Positions 38,721-49,500 of a DNA stretch of 64,000 bases are shown here, piece by piece (the first letter of the stretch is position 1; each line of letters starts with the position of its first letter). Below the pieces are notes generated by a model. That model made no database searches. It saw only the letters and a list, made by a program, of their open reading frames with translations, and was not told the origin of the DNA. A program made the position numbers and the translations under genes. This DNA is from Ancylostoma caninum (lineage: Eukaryota > Nematoda > Chromadorea > Rhabditida > Ancylostomatidae), in contig JBAJFG010000587.1 of NCBI GenBank assembly GCA_037903475.1, forward strand, positions 1 to 64,000, given 5' to 3'.

Positions 38721-39780
38721 TTACTTCCATAATGCCGCTGAATACTTCCGCAATGCCTCTAAATTTGAGTGCACCGTTTGTGGCTTGAGTTTAGTGAAGC
38801 CTTTCTGCTTCTGCTCCATTGGTTTGGGAGGTTCAGGTCTATTGTGACTATCTGCTTTCTGCGTCCGAGTCGGAGTTCTGGAGTCCATGCTTGTTTTGAA
38901 GCAGCAAGAATTGTGGTGAGCGCCATTGCATTTCAAACACAGACGTCCCTTACAGTCTTATGTTTGGCTGATGCACAAATCAAACAAAGTTGATTTTGGT
39001 GTAAATACAAGGAGCGTTTCTGCGGAGATGCATTGCATACTCAAGGCAGGAAAATTATGAATGATTTCCGCTGCAGTCATGCATGTTATTGATGTGCCTT
39101 GAAAAGGCTTTGCCTTCACTGAACTCTGTGATTGTTGTGAAGCAAGACTTGGTTCGCAAAAGAATGCATTAATTCCGTTGATAAAATCTCTTCCAAAAGC
39201 CGAAGAGTGCCTGCATTGTGAATGGGGTGCCAGCAGAAAGTCCTTGTTGCCGAGAGATTACTTTCTTTTTTATTGATTCCGTAAATTTGGAAAGAGTTTC
39301 CGAATAAGCAACAAACTGTCAACCTGCTCTCCTTCCTCAACCAATTGAGAAATAATGACTTGCAACTGTTCCAAAAGAGAAAGCTTACCTTGACGGATGG
39401 AATTCGCTGAGAACAAGAGTCTAGCTTTTCGATCAATAAGTTGACAAGAATTTCCCAGTTACCGTACTTGGAACAAAGAAATTGTACTGCTTTGGAGTAG
39501 TTTTCCTTGGTGACTTGAAACCTGCGGGCGAGCTTCACCCTTCAGGGCGGAAAGTAAGTATTTGAATTTGAGCATTTCCGGAGAATCCTGAGAGTGGAAG
39601 TTATTGTTGAATAGTTCCCAAAAGTTGTCCCAGTCCCATATATTACCGCTGAGTGAGGGAATGGGTATTGAAGGAAGTTCTAGCGCGCGGTTGTGCCTGA
39701 ATCACCGGCATTTGTTGACTAATGATTGCTTCGTTTAGTGCAAACTGTTGTGATGAGGTCACTGGGTCTGAGTTTGCACA
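38721..39780 (-). pseudogene. Pao/BEL retrotransposon gag fossil
   Basis: The minus strand reads ELPSIPIPSLSGNIWDWDNF, then WELFNN..HSQDSPEMLKFKYL, LLSALKGEA, FQVTKENYSKAVQFL and SKYGN. It ends with two zinc-knuckle remnants (CLICASAKHKTVRDVC, and KCNGAHHNSCC near 38930). This is the full domain order of a Pao/BEL gag, broken by frameshifts. No protease, RT or integrase follows below 38720, where the decayed LINE and the GC-rich element lie. Confidence 0.8.
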
Positions 39781-41342
39781 GAACTCATTGCGCGGTGTCG
39801 TGCTTGCACCAGGATGACGTAATCGAAGGCTATTGAAAGAATTGGAAAATTGCCGTATTGCTGCCGCCCAGATCCATCATCTCTTATTTCTCAACAAAGA
39901 CTCACCAGACATGACGATATGAGAACGGGGCTTTCTTCTTTTTTCGCTTCCTAATTCCGCGAGCTCTCTGGGCAACGCATACGATGAGCAATTTCCTCTA
40001 TGATCAAAGGTGTTCTATGGCTCGTTTAAGTTGACGTTCGTTAAGGTTATGAGAGGAGTAACACTGAAGGCGCCACTTCTTTTGCGTTAACCTAACACTT
40101 ATTTAAACTTCTAATAATGTACATGTTGAAAAACTTTAATTGGTTTGAATGCTGGGACAGTAAAAACAGGACCGATGGAGGAGGAATTCCCAACAAAAAC
40201 CTACCCGTTTCCATGAGGAAGTGAATTGCTCTGACTCCGTAGCTTTTGTGTCGAAAAGAAACTGTCAAAACTATTGAACAGCGGTTAACTCCTGTCCGCA
40301 ACATCAGCGAAACCATCGCGCCGCGTCTCTTCGCTTCGTTTTTTTTTTTCAAGGAGAGAGTATAAATAGAACCGCGTCGCGAGCGTGAAGGAAAACTACC
40401 ACTTCGCGACCACAGTTTACTCATGCATCCATGCATCCACTCGGGACCCATCGCGTTGAACAGTTTGCATTTTTTGATCCGCATTTTCCCTATTTTGTAA
40501 TGCAATAAACTGTCCTTGGATTGTCGCGGTCACAGTTTTCCCATTTCGTCAAAGCAGTTGAATATGTTGCACTTCATTGCATTTGTTGTAACACAATGTT
40601 GTTCGATTGATATCATTACACAAGTAATAGGTACTTCCGCGCAGAGCGGATGCAGCGCTGGAGTGAAAGTCCGTCGCGGGGTCGGCTAGATCACCGACCA
40701 AGGTGGCTGGAAGATCATGCGTCTTCGGAAACATTTTTGGGTAAGCCTGGCTACTTTGCACATTCTGCTGTAAAAAACAGCTAGATTGACTTAGCGTCCA
40801 GCTTGAGCTGTCATCTCAGGTTTATGGCGTGTAGACCACATCCTCTCCTCTTTTTAGTGAACGTCATTGTGATCTGCATTAATTTCGAGAGGAAGGATAC
40901 CAGATGAGCATTGCGTTCCGGAATTGGATGAGCCTCACAATGTGAAATAATCAAAAATTAAAATTTGAATCTCTTCACGCGGAAGTCACACCCCCTCGTA
41001 GAAGTGGCCGCAGCCTGTCTGCGCTGACGCATGACAGGCGGCTCTGTCCACAAAAAGCATGTGGACAGAGCCGCCTGTGATGCGGGCTCGAATTGGATTT
41101 CTCCGCGCGTGAGCGATGATTCCTTGTGTAACGTTGAATATTTGTGATGTGCTGACAACGTGTGTCACTATCGGCGGTTTGGCTTTTGAGTAGAGGACTT
41201 GGACAGTTGCTGCCTTTAAAATAAATGAAAACACTTCTCAATTGCTCCGCTACCATATTTGAATTTAGTTTGCCACTTCTTCGTCGTTATCGTTATACTG
41301 GTTATTAAGAACGGCGGACAGCTACTTATTTATTGGTTCCCA
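39781..41342. other. Intergenic; possible LTR-like piece with TATA and poly(A) signals
   Basis: TATAAATA at about 40371 (+) and AATAAA at about 40503 (+) are 130 bp apart, the layout of an LTR R-U5 core, but no paired LTR was found. The minus-strand frame at 40092-40505 has no domain. A perfect-looking small hairpin is listed separately. Nothing else is supported. Confidence 0.3.
41029..41083. repeat. Strong hairpin (23-bp stem, 9-nt loop)
   Basis: GCATGACAGGCGGCTCTGTC pairs with its reverse complement at 41061-41083 with one mismatch. The loop is AAAAAGCAT. Function is unknown; it is probably the inner part of a small MITE. Confidence 0.8.
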
Positions 41343-41344
41343 AT

Positions 41345-41383
<39 letters not shown>

Positions 41384-42257
41384 TTTGAATGCACGCTAGC
41401 GTGCGCCATACAAGTACAGCAGAAGGCGGAACCAAATAAAGCCGAAGAACACGAAAGAAAATCCTCCAATCTAAAAAAAAAAGGAGGAAACCACAGGAAG
41501 TATAAAAAAGAGAAAAAAAAAAGAATAAACAAAGACAGGAACTTAAGCATTCAAACACCATTTCAATGAACGACTAAAACAGAAGTATTACTGCACAGTA
41601 AACCTTCAGGCAAACTTCTAAATTTGACGTAATAGTTTTTAAAAAAAATGAACCCATTCCAGTGTAGGCACGCATCAGCTCACAAGGATTAGAAACAGCT
41701 ATCTAACGGCAACTCATGTGGTGTGATAGCCCTACCAAATGAGCCCAGCAAGATTTGTAGAAAAGAAAGCAAGTGAATGGCGTTAGGGAGACCGCCACTT
41801 CCCACAGCTAAGGCATGCATGGGAAATCCGGCACCAGATTTTCGGATGTTAGGTATTCCCTACCCCTAACAATCTGGCGCCGAACTCACTTCAAAAGGGC
41901 TAGGCTATGGAGTGGGCAGAATTCACACCAGCATCCCTGAGATCACCGTATTATGCAAGTTCAGAATGAAAAAGATGCGCTGTACATAAGGTTGTGATAA
42001 ACTGGGCCTACAATCCCAGGAACGAGTAGTGATTTAATGTAAAATAGCAAGGAACTGGACTGTCCTCAAGGTTTACTAGCGCTATTAAAAGCTTTGAAAG
42101 AAAAGGAGAGAAGAAACACAACACGAGCATGAAATGAAAAGGAAAATGGAGAAAATGTTGAATAGATCCTGACATTCAGTGAAGCAATTGTCTAACTCGA
42201 ATGACGATCTAGGCAACGGTGTGCAAATCAATGGTTGAGACGAGGAGCTGAAAAGTG

Positions 42258-45176
42258 TCATAAATCAGTGAAGCCAAGAGTTTGTAATAAATTAATTTTT
42301 CTTAGTTTCATCCGAAATGCCGAAGTAGAAGGGGAGCTCAGAATGTCACGGGGTAAACGTTGAAGCCACCTTGCCCCTCGCAAGAATAATGTGTTGAATA
42401 TCCTGGAATTAAATCTCCTATTGACTTTTTTGTAGTCCAGCAGAAACCCACCTGTCCGACCACTACAAGGTCTGAAAACCCAGTATTTACTGGGCCTTAG
42501 TTTACAATTCATTCGCAAAACCTTGAAGCATAGGACTAGGTCACTAAGTACACGCCTATACAAAAGACTGTCAAGTTGGAACATGCTGAGTCGTTCAGTA
42601 TAGTTGGGAATCAAAGTAAAACGGTGGGAGGTGGTAAAACATCGAAATATAAGCAATCTTGTAAAACACTGCTGTACTCTTTCTAAACGTCTCTGCTGTT
42701 TGAGGGTGGAAGGGCTCCAAACTTGAGATCCATACTCAAGAATAGGACGGACATACGTTTTGTATAAATTTACCAGTAAAGACACATCATTGGATCGAAC
42801 GTTTCGGAATATAGTAAAAAGAGTAGCTAACGACTTTTTGACTACATGGTTCACATGCGCATCAAATAAAAGATCAGACTTGAGGATGATCCCTAGGTCT
42901 TTGACTTCACTACATGTCCTAAGTATCAAGTCATCAATCTTGTATTCCATACAACTGCCTCTTCCGATATGGAAAACTACTGTTTTGGCGAGATTAACAG
43001 GAATGTCAAAATCTTGGGCCCACTCGAGCATGTTTTTGATGGACATGCAAAGTGCCTGGTGAATTTGATGGCAGTTTTGCGGATTATATGCTGCGTACAC
43101 TTTTATATCATCAGCATATATCTGAACTTTAACCAGGGAATGCGTCCGCAGTTTAGTTGGCAGATCCCATGTGTAGGCAAGAAACAGAAGGGGGGAAAGA
43201 ACGCCCCCTTGGGGCACACCGCTATCGCAGGGATACAGTTTTGAAAAACTGTTTCCGACTTTGACGCACATATGTCTGTCGCATAGGTACGAGCGAATCC
43301 AGTTGATTAAATTATTCTTTACACCGAGCTGGACAAGTTTTCGAAGGAGTTTGTCATGGCTAACTTTATCAAAGGCCTTGGAGAGGTCGAAGTAAATGAC
43401 GTCAACTGAGCTACCATCATTGAGGGCAATGGACCAATCAAATAAGCTATCGACAAGCTGGGTAGTGGTTGAAGCTCCGGGAATAAAACCATGCTGTTCT
43501 CTTGGGATGAGATTGTGTATAGTAAGATGACGGAGTAATTTATCACGTATGACCCTCTCAAGCACTTTACCAGGAGTGGGGCAAATACTAATTAGTCTAA
43601 AACACGGAACATGTTCCGCTTCGGAAGACTTAGGGATGGCCGTAATAATGGCTCTCTCCCAGATACTGGGAACTTCCATAGATGTAAGAGAGATGTTGAA
43701 CAGGATTGACAGTGGTTCGCACAAGGATTTTGCGCATTTCTTGAAGAGAATCTGAGGAATTCCATCAAAAGGGACAGATGTGGAAGGCTTGAGGTTCTTA
43801 AGTAGTTTAAGGACATCGTTTGGTGAAATGAGTACCTCAGAATTGTCCCAGAAGTTACCAACCACGGCAACAGGTGCTTCGCTACCACTATGTGCCCCCT
43901 TCAGGAAAACACTGGCAAAGTATTTGGCCAAGGCGTCGGCCTTATGATCATCCTGTATCAGAGAGTTCCCATTATCCAAACGTAATACTGGAATTCCATT
44001 ACTACCATTCAATTTATGTCGAATATAGGAGTAAAGGTTATGTTTGTTAGAGTTCCTCATAAGACGGCGTTCAAAACTGGCATGAAACTTCTTAAGATGG
44101 CGTTCTAATTGGTAGCAAATATCTCTGTGAACAGAATCATTGGATGGATCTGAAGACATGGAAAAGATTCTCTTTTTCTGAGAAGCAAGGTTAACAATGT
44201 GCTTAGGGTAGCGGATAACCTGATGACGTGGAAGAGTAAGAGGAACATGTTCACCAAGGCCTTCGTAAACCAGTGAGCAAAATCTCTTATAAGCATCATC
44301 AATAGAGAGGTAACCATGGAATACTTCCCACCAATTGATTGAGGAAAAGTATCGGGAAAGGGCGGTGTAATTGGCTCTGCGGAAGTTCGGTAAAGGAAGG
44401 TTAGCAGGGCGACTGAGAGCGACAGATAGTGAAAAACAGACAGCATTGTGATCTGATGACGCGAGGGGAGCATGTACTTCGACGTCTTCCACAAATGGTT
44501 CAGAAGATAGAACAATGTCTAGTATGGAGTTACCTCGCGTTGGGGTGCGAACGTGTTGAGTCAGGGCACAGCTACCGAAGAAGTCAAGGAACTTTGCAGA
44601 AGTAGAGTTGTTCGGATAATTCTCTGACCATGCAACATCAAGGTTAAAATCTCCTAACACAAGTAAGGGCCTTGGAGAGGAACACAGGTCACAGAGAGCG
44701 TCAATTAGAACCTCATCATCATGAACACTGCTGTTAGGAGGGCGATACACAATAATCATACGGAATTGAAAAGAGCAAGTGAATGATATAGAATCAAGGC
44801 AAAGTAGATCAGCTTTGGCATCAGAACTGATAGGTTCTTGCGTGAAAAACGTCTCCCGTGCAATGCAACAGACACCCCCACCTTCACTTCCTTTTCGGTC
44901 GAATCTAAAAATGGTATAAGGCAAACCAGCAAGAATTTGAGAACTAGCAATTTTCGAGGAAAACCAAGTCTCCGTGATGCACACCATGTCAGGGTTTTCG
45001 GTTATTAATAGATACTGGAGATGGTGGACTTTATTAACAAGGCTGCGAGCGTTAATAAGGTAACATTTTAGCTTGCTCTGACCTGACGAAGTAGTGGGGC
45101 CCGTTAAAAGTTTCCCGCCCCGGACGGCTTGGGAAGGTCGTGGATGTTTCTCAATTCGCCACGGTAGACAACCCAA
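42258..45176 (-). CDS. LINE ORF2: AP-endonuclease and reverse transcriptase, 972 aa
   Basis: It nicks target DNA and reverse-transcribes the element RNA at the nick. Endonuclease motifs visible: LINARSLVNKV (about residues 40-50), CITETWFSS (66-74), VYRPPNSS (143-150), GDFN (175-178) and SDHN (241-244). RT motifs: FDGIP (470-474), FRLISICPTPGKVLE (526-540), YFDLSKAFDKVSH (595-607), GVPQGGVLSPLLF (653-665) and the catalytic YADD (687-690). The thumb and C-terminal domain run to GFTDL. The length is normal for a complete CR1-type ORF2 and there is no internal stop. It overlaps the end of ORF1 by 73 nt in another frame, so translation may rely on reinitiation; the first Met may not be the real start. 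Whether it is active cannot be told. Confidence 0.9.
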   Translation of the reverse strand: MGCLPWRIEKHPRPSQAVRGGKLLTGPTTSSGQSKLKCYLINARSLVNKVHHLQYLLITENPDMVCITETWFSSKIASSQILAGLPYTIFRFDRKGSEGGGVCCIARETFFTQEPISSDAKADLLCLDSISFTCSFQFRMIIVYRPPNSSVHDDEVLIDALCDLCSSPRPLLVLGDFNLDVAWSENYPNNSTSAKFLDFFGSCALTQHVRTPTRGNSILDIVLSSEPFVEDVEVHAPLASSDHNAVCFSLSVALSRPANLPLPNFRRANYTALSRYFSSINWWEVFHGYLSIDDAYKRFCSLVYEGLGEHVPLTLPRHQVIRYPKHIVNLASQKKRIFSMSSDPSNDSVHRDICYQLERHLKKFHASFERRLMRNSNKHNLYSYIRHKLNGSNGIPVLRLDNGNSLIQDDHKADALAKYFASVFLKGAHSGSEAPVAVVGNFWDNSEVLISPNDVLKLLKNLKPSTSVPFDGIPQILFKKCAKSLCEPLSILFNISLTSMEVPSIWERAIITAIPKSSEAEHVPCFRLISICPTPGKVLERVIRDKLLRHLTIHNLIPREQHGFIPGASTTTQLVDSLFDWSIALNDGSSVDVIYFDLSKAFDKVSHDKLLRKLVQLGVKNNLINWIRSYLCDRHMCVKVGNSFSKLYPCDSGVPQGGVLSPLLFLAYTWDLPTKLRTHSLVKVQIYADDIKVYAAYNPQNCHQIHQALCMSIKNMLEWAQDFDIPVNLAKTVVFHIGRGSCMEYKIDDLILRTCSEVKDLGIILKSDLLFDAHVNHVVKKSLATLFTIFRNVRSNDVSLLVNLYKTYVRPILEYGSQVWSPSTLKQQRRLERVQQCFTRLLIFRCFTTSHRFTLIPNYTERLSMFQLDSLLYRRVLSDLVLCFKVLRMNCKLRPSKYWVFRPCSGRTGGFLLDYKKVNRRFNSRIFNTLFLRGARWLQRLPRDILSSPSTSAFRMKLRKINLLQTLGFTDL

Positions 45177-45790
45177 GTGCGCCCATTCGTTGTTTTGTTG
45201 CGTTCCTTAGCCTCTTGGCGGAGCTCGAACTCAACAAGCCGCTCAGTAGGAGTCATACTACGACGAACGTATACATTGGAAAAAGATGATGCACGCAAGA
45301 GACGCGCATTGGAAAGAGCCCTTACCCAATGCGATCTTGACGGAAGAACGACTTTAACCAACCTGGGACGCTCGTCGGTATATCTTCCCATCCCGTAGAC
45401 CTCAACCGGTCTACACTCGACACGTAAAACATCTAAAATAGCTCCTACTTTCTCATCCAGGTCGTTCAATTTGTCCGCTTGCTTTGCGTTAGGAGGAGAC
45501 TCTCGGAGGCCTGATATAACCAAGCTTCTTCCTCTCTTCTCTTCCTCCACATAATCAAAAAATCCTTTGGTGAACTTGGACTCAAGCGCTAGAACCATTT
45601 TTTTGATTTCAGGATCGTTATACCTGGCCAACATAGTGTTCAAAATTTCTGGAACTGAGAGACAATTGTAGTCAACAGTATCCGGAGAGTTAGCACTCAC
45701 ACTAGATTCACAATGAATAGCAGCTTGACTAGTTTCTGAGCTAGAAGAGAAGCCTTCATTCTTCTTTGAACGACGCTGTCTAACTGGCAT
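45104..45790 (-). CDS. LINE ORF1: RNA-binding protein, 228 aa
   Basis: A basic N-terminus (MPVRQRRSKK) and a Ser-rich segment are followed by a short helix, an RRM-like core beginning RGRSLVISGLRES, a central RPRLVKVVLPSR strand, VYVRRSMTPTERLVEFELR, and an end with WVVYRGELRNI. This pattern is common to ORF1 proteins of nematode CR1-like LINEs, which coat the RNA. Two decayed relatives in the window (33000-33500 and 59720-59930) keep the same motifs. It is the upstream ORF of the element and overlaps ORF2. Confidence 0.85.
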   Translation of the reverse strand: MPVRQRRSKKNEGFSSSSETSQAAIHCESSVSANSPDTVDYNCLSVPEILNTMLARYNDPEIKKMVLALESKFTKGFFDYVEEEKRGRSLVISGLRESPPNAKQADKLNDLDEKVGAILDVLRVECRPVEVYGMGRYTDERPRLVKVVLPSRSHWVRALSNARLLRASSFSNVYVRRSMTPTERLVEFELRQEAKERNKTTNGRTWVVYRGELRNIHDLPKPSGAGNF

Positions 45791-46050
45791 TGTAAGAGAT
45801 CAGAAAAAGTCAATCAATCCACGGATTCGATCCAGAAAACGGAACGCGAGCAGGTAGAGGGAGGAATAGAACGAATAAAAACTGATAGTGAGGCAAAGCA
45901 AAATCCAAAATTTGATTCAGAGATAGAGAGGGAAACGGGACAGAATAACATTCAACAAAAAGAATAATGAAGAAAGCACTAAGTTTAAGTGTTAAGCAAA
46001 CGGCAGGAGAGAACGCCAAAAACGCAGCCGCTCGGTACAGTCGATGATGA

Positions 46051-46601
46051 TTTCAATTGAAGTCTAACAGTAGTTATGGACTCGTTTCTGCTGTAAAGAA
46101 TTCGTCAATTGGCCGTATTATGCATGAAAGATCCATAAGCGAATCTTGGGTCAACGATATGGAGCATAACGGAGTGGCTTCTTTCATACTAGGATACATA
46201 ACGACCCCCAAAAGTGAAAGGAGCCTAAACAGCATGTTTCCCCTCATCGCTCGAAAAGAAATGTAACGATGACCCGAAGAAAGATAAGGGGAAGAAAGCT
46301 TAAGATATTGTGTTAGTGTGCAGACCGCATTGTAATTTTGCTCACTCAGATTTTATTTGGCTGCTCATTTATTCGGTAACTTATTGGTTAAAGATGACCA
46401 AGCTGCACGGAGATAAATGGGAGGAGGTGGAATGAAAGCACGTCTTATCATGAGCTTCTTGAGAGTGGTTGTAAATAAAATCACGCATTGATTTCTTTAT
46501 ATAACTCATTTAACTGAAAATTTCAAAATGCGAGAGAAGAATTTATTCGGGTTTTTCAATCATCACATCAATCATTATTCGTCATTGCGGTACATTGGTG
46601 C
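46051..46601. other. Intergenic stretch, nothing recognised
   Basis: Single-copy in this window. The plus-strand frame at 46057-46266 has no motif or splice context. Confidence 0.4.
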
Positions 46602-47136
46602 TTATGAGCTTTTCAGTAGACGCCTTTCTTCCTCTGAGAAGGTACTTAAACGCTTCATGAAGAAGCATCTTTGCAGATCAGTGCACCCTTAACCATGAAA
46701 GGAAGAAGGTGATGTACTGGCACCAACTAAGTGCAGATGTACTCACCCACAATGTACACATATCCATCATGGTACGTCATATTACAGCGCTCATGGGTTA
46801 ACATAGGCATTCTGAGTCCCTCAGGAGCAAGGCTCTCTAGGAAAGGCGAGTTCCACTGAAAAGTGTCGTGTTCACAACGGAATAATTAACTTAAATTTTG
46901 GAAATGAAACCGTACAAATAGCCAAAATGATAATGCTTCATCATCATCAAACAAACCCTCACTCCTTTGAATCACCACAAGAGCGAATCGTTGTACGGAT
47001 CTCTTTAAAATCAGGAAGAATGCACATACTACCTTGTAAATGCGGACGACGTGCATTTTGATCTTCATAAAATGGAGACGTTGACCATAATTCACTACGT
47101 CAACTTCTTCCGTCCCCATCAGGTAACCTCCGAAAA
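46602..47136 (-). CDS. Second NTR/TIMP-like gene, three 3' exons found (partial)
   Basis: On the minus strand three exons fit together: 47136-47033 (acceptor CTTTCAG, donor GTAGTA), 46855-46747 (acceptor TTTTCAG, donor GTGAGT) and 46687-46602 (acceptor GGTTAAG, stop TAA). Phases are 1, 0, 1, the same as exons 2-4 of genes A and B. The residues include QRLHFMKIKMHVVRIYK, then PMLTHERCNMTYHDGYVYIV and QRCFFMKRLSTFSEEERRLL. The RC..K..S.EE..LL run matches SRCDLLRNWTDVSGEEKKLL of gene A. Introns are 177 and 59 nt. No exon 1 with signal peptide and CxC was found up to 47470, where mariner debris begins, so the 5' end may be lost or further away. The overall sequence is too diverged to belong to the tandem array. 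Confidence 0.5.
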
Positions 47137-47474
47137 CTGAAAGAGGTATAGCTCACTTGTAGCAGAAGAGTATTTTTCCTTCTCCCACAAAACGATCACC
47201 AAGCTATTCCTTCACAGGGAACTAAACAACTGTGAAATAGCCTTGTTGTTCTTATGTTACACCAAGGAGCATAAGAACAACAAGGCTTTAGAGATATCGA
47301 TTTTCTAAGTGATCAATTAGAAAAGTCTAGGGCCATAGTAATTGCGCTGGAAACGACGGTTATAGAGATGGTTGTGACCTCAAACAACTGCCCGTTCGGT
47401 TAACCGAATTAAACCAAAATATCACCAAATTCCTGTCATCATTTGAACTACATCCCTGTGATCTCCACTTATTA

Positions 47475-47720
47475 GGTTCGTGCATAATTAATGCGGCTTC
47501 TTTCACGACTTCTCTTCTCGATAAAACTTTGAGCTCTTCAGATGTTTTTTTTTTTCATGAAAACAATCCTCTCTTCTCACTCACTGAAGATGCTATCGAA
47601 AGCCACATCCAAATCCGTCATAATATGCTCTATCACTTCGGGAATAGTTGGAATGTAGCACAGTCATTTCGCAATCTCGGTGAACCTTTCAAAGATCAAT
47701 CAGCAAGGCAAAGTTGAAAG
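47475..47720 (+). pseudogene. Mariner 5' fragment: TIR and start of transposase
   Basis: A TA-preceded end GGTTCGTGCATAATTAATG is followed at about 47560 by a frame reading AIESHIQIRHNMLYHFGNS, then VAQSFRNLGEPF. This resembles the first helix-turn-helix of mariner transposases (HIRH.LLYEF..G..A..A). It then decays. A closely similar TIR in the opposite sense lies at 53641-53667. Confidence 0.55.
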
Positions 47721-48185
47721 AATGTTCATATTCGTAAGGTACAAGCTTCATGGATGAAGACAGGAGAGGTTGGCCATCAAATCACAAGCAGCCAGGAATT
47801 TTGGGCAGTCTGGATGAGGACGAAAGTTTGACAACGAGAATGCTTTCCAAATTCTCCAATATAGACCATTCGACTATGGTTCTTCCTTTCAGAGGCTCAG
47901 AAAGGCTCAGAAAGGCATGGAGATTCGCCGAATGGGTCCGCACGAACTCAAGACGAGAACAGTGTTCGAATCCCTACGGATTTTCTGCAGCAAAACGAGC
48001 AGGCTCCATTTCTGAGAATTCTCGTCAATCGAACCTCCCTCCTCCCACGTCTCCCAAAAGTTCCAGGTCGTCGAAATTTGATCGTAGAGCTCTTCCTTCT
48101 TCATCTGTAGGATTGCGCCTTTTTACTCTAACTACTCAAGTATTTTTAGACTTGACTTCGCTGATTTTTCTTCAGCAATAATTTT
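47721..48185. other. Decayed mariner-like or unknown sequence
   Basis: Probably the continuation of the mariner fragment(s) on either side, but no motif could be read with confidence. The plus-strand frame at 47750-48181 has no domain. Confidence 0.35.
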
Positions 48186-48320
48186 GTTGAGATCGCGGAG
48201 TGACTGTGCTGTACACCAACTCTTTCCCGAAGTGGTAGAGCATGAAATAGTGTATGTGTATATGATTTTCGATTGCATCGTCACTAAATGGAAGGAGTGG
48301 ATTATTTACATGAAAATATT
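48186..48320 (-). pseudogene. Second mariner N-terminal fragment, opposite strand
   Basis: The minus strand reads NNPLLPFSDDAIENHIHIHYF, then MLYHFGKE..STVTPRS, homologous to 47565-47690 on the plus strand. The two fragments form an inverted repeat of about 120 bp with about 75-80% similarity. The foldback element is inserted just beyond it. Confidence 0.5.
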
Positions 48321-48779
48321 GATACAATATATAAGTATTACTAGCGCCCCTTCGGGACGCTAGAAAGTGGGGTGGGGCAGTCACTTGGGACATGTGCAAA
48401 CGCTTCACACTTGCCAAATCTCTAGAAAATTGATAAAGAAGCAGAAACAATCTTCCAATGGGCTTAAACATGAAGCCATTCTTATGAGTTGAGTATGAGC
48501 ATGAGAAGTTCGTTCTCCATCGTATGGCGTATTCGTGCGTATTCCTCACTACCGGGCTAACGCAGACGCGTTCTCCATCGGCGGAACTGTATCCTGCCGT
48601 TCCCCACACTATTGGACAAGGCAAAATCGTATCCTAGTGTTTTCCAGACTACTGGGCCGCAGCGGGCCTTTCCTCCATTAGAGCGCCCGTATTCTGGCGC
48701 CTTCCTCACAGTTAGGACAAGCCGGATCCGTTCTCCAGGGGCGGGTTCGCATCCTGGCATTCTCAATACTATCGGACTT

Positions 48780-49500
48780 AAGTGAACCCGTATCCTGACG
48801 TTCTCCGCACCGTTATGCTACGACGGGTCCTTCCTCCATCGGTGGACCCGTATCCTGGCGTCCGCCACACGACTGGGCCATGGCGGGCCCTTTCTCCATC
48901 GGTGGACCTGTGTCATGGCGTTCCAAACAGCACTGGGCCATGGCGGGCCCGTTCTCCATCGGTGGACCTGTGTCATGGAGTTCCTCACAGCACTGGACCA
49001 TGGCGGGCCCTTTCTCCATCGGTGGACCTGTGTCATGGCGTTCCCCACAGCACTGGGCCATGGCGGGCCCTTTCTCCATCGGTGGACCTGTGTCATGGCG
49101 TTCCCCACAGCACTGGACCATGGCGGGCCTTTTCTCCATCGGTGGACCTGGATCTCGGTGTCCCCCGCACCGTTGGGCCACGGTGGGCCTTTTCTCCATC
49201 GGTGGACCGGTATCCTGGCGTCCGCCACACGACTGGGCCAAGGGGGACCCTTTCTTTATCGATGGACCCGCATCCTGGCGTCCCCCGCACCACTGGGCCA
49301 CGGCGGACCTTTTCTCCATCGCTGGTCCCGTATCCATATATAGTTGATTGGACGCTAGACCCGTATCTTGGCGTTCCCCACAGCACTGGGCCACGGCGGG
49401 CCCTTTCTCCATCGGTGGACCCGTATTTCGGCGTCCGCTGCACCATTGGGCCACGGCGGGCCCTTTCTCATCGCTGGTCCCGTATCCGTATATAGTTGAT
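48780..49500 (+). repeat. 60-bp minisatellite array, left foldback arm
   Basis: About twelve units of GGTGGACC..T.TC.TGGCGT..CC, CACAGCACTGGGCCATGG and CGGGCCCTTTCTCCATC. Units starting at 48901, 48961, 49021 and 49081 are almost identical to each other while outer units differ more. Because 60 is a multiple of three and the unit lacks stops, several frames stay open for over 100 codons on both strands; these are not genes. Confidence 0.95.

Larger units (their letters stand above)
41343..46050 (-). mobile_element. CR1-like LINE with both ORFs open
   Basis: The element runs leftward. The 5' UTR is before 45790, ORF1 is 45104-45790, ORF2 is 42258-45176, and the 3' UTR is about 0.9 kb ending in an (AAAT)n tail seen as ATTT repeats at 41343-41388. 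A short microsatellite tail in place of poly(A), an APE endonuclease and an RT without RNase H fit the CR1 group. The 5' boundary (about 46050) is a guess. The open frames suggest a recent insertion. Confidence 0.8.

Noticed and set aside
40365..40510. Host promoter with TATAAATA and AATAAA
   Set aside because: No gene follows on the plus strand; the close spacing of both signals suggests an LTR remnant, but no paired LTR was found, so no promoter is annotated.
42760..43244. Plus-strand frames within the LINE
   Set aside because: Antisense shadows of the intact ORF2.
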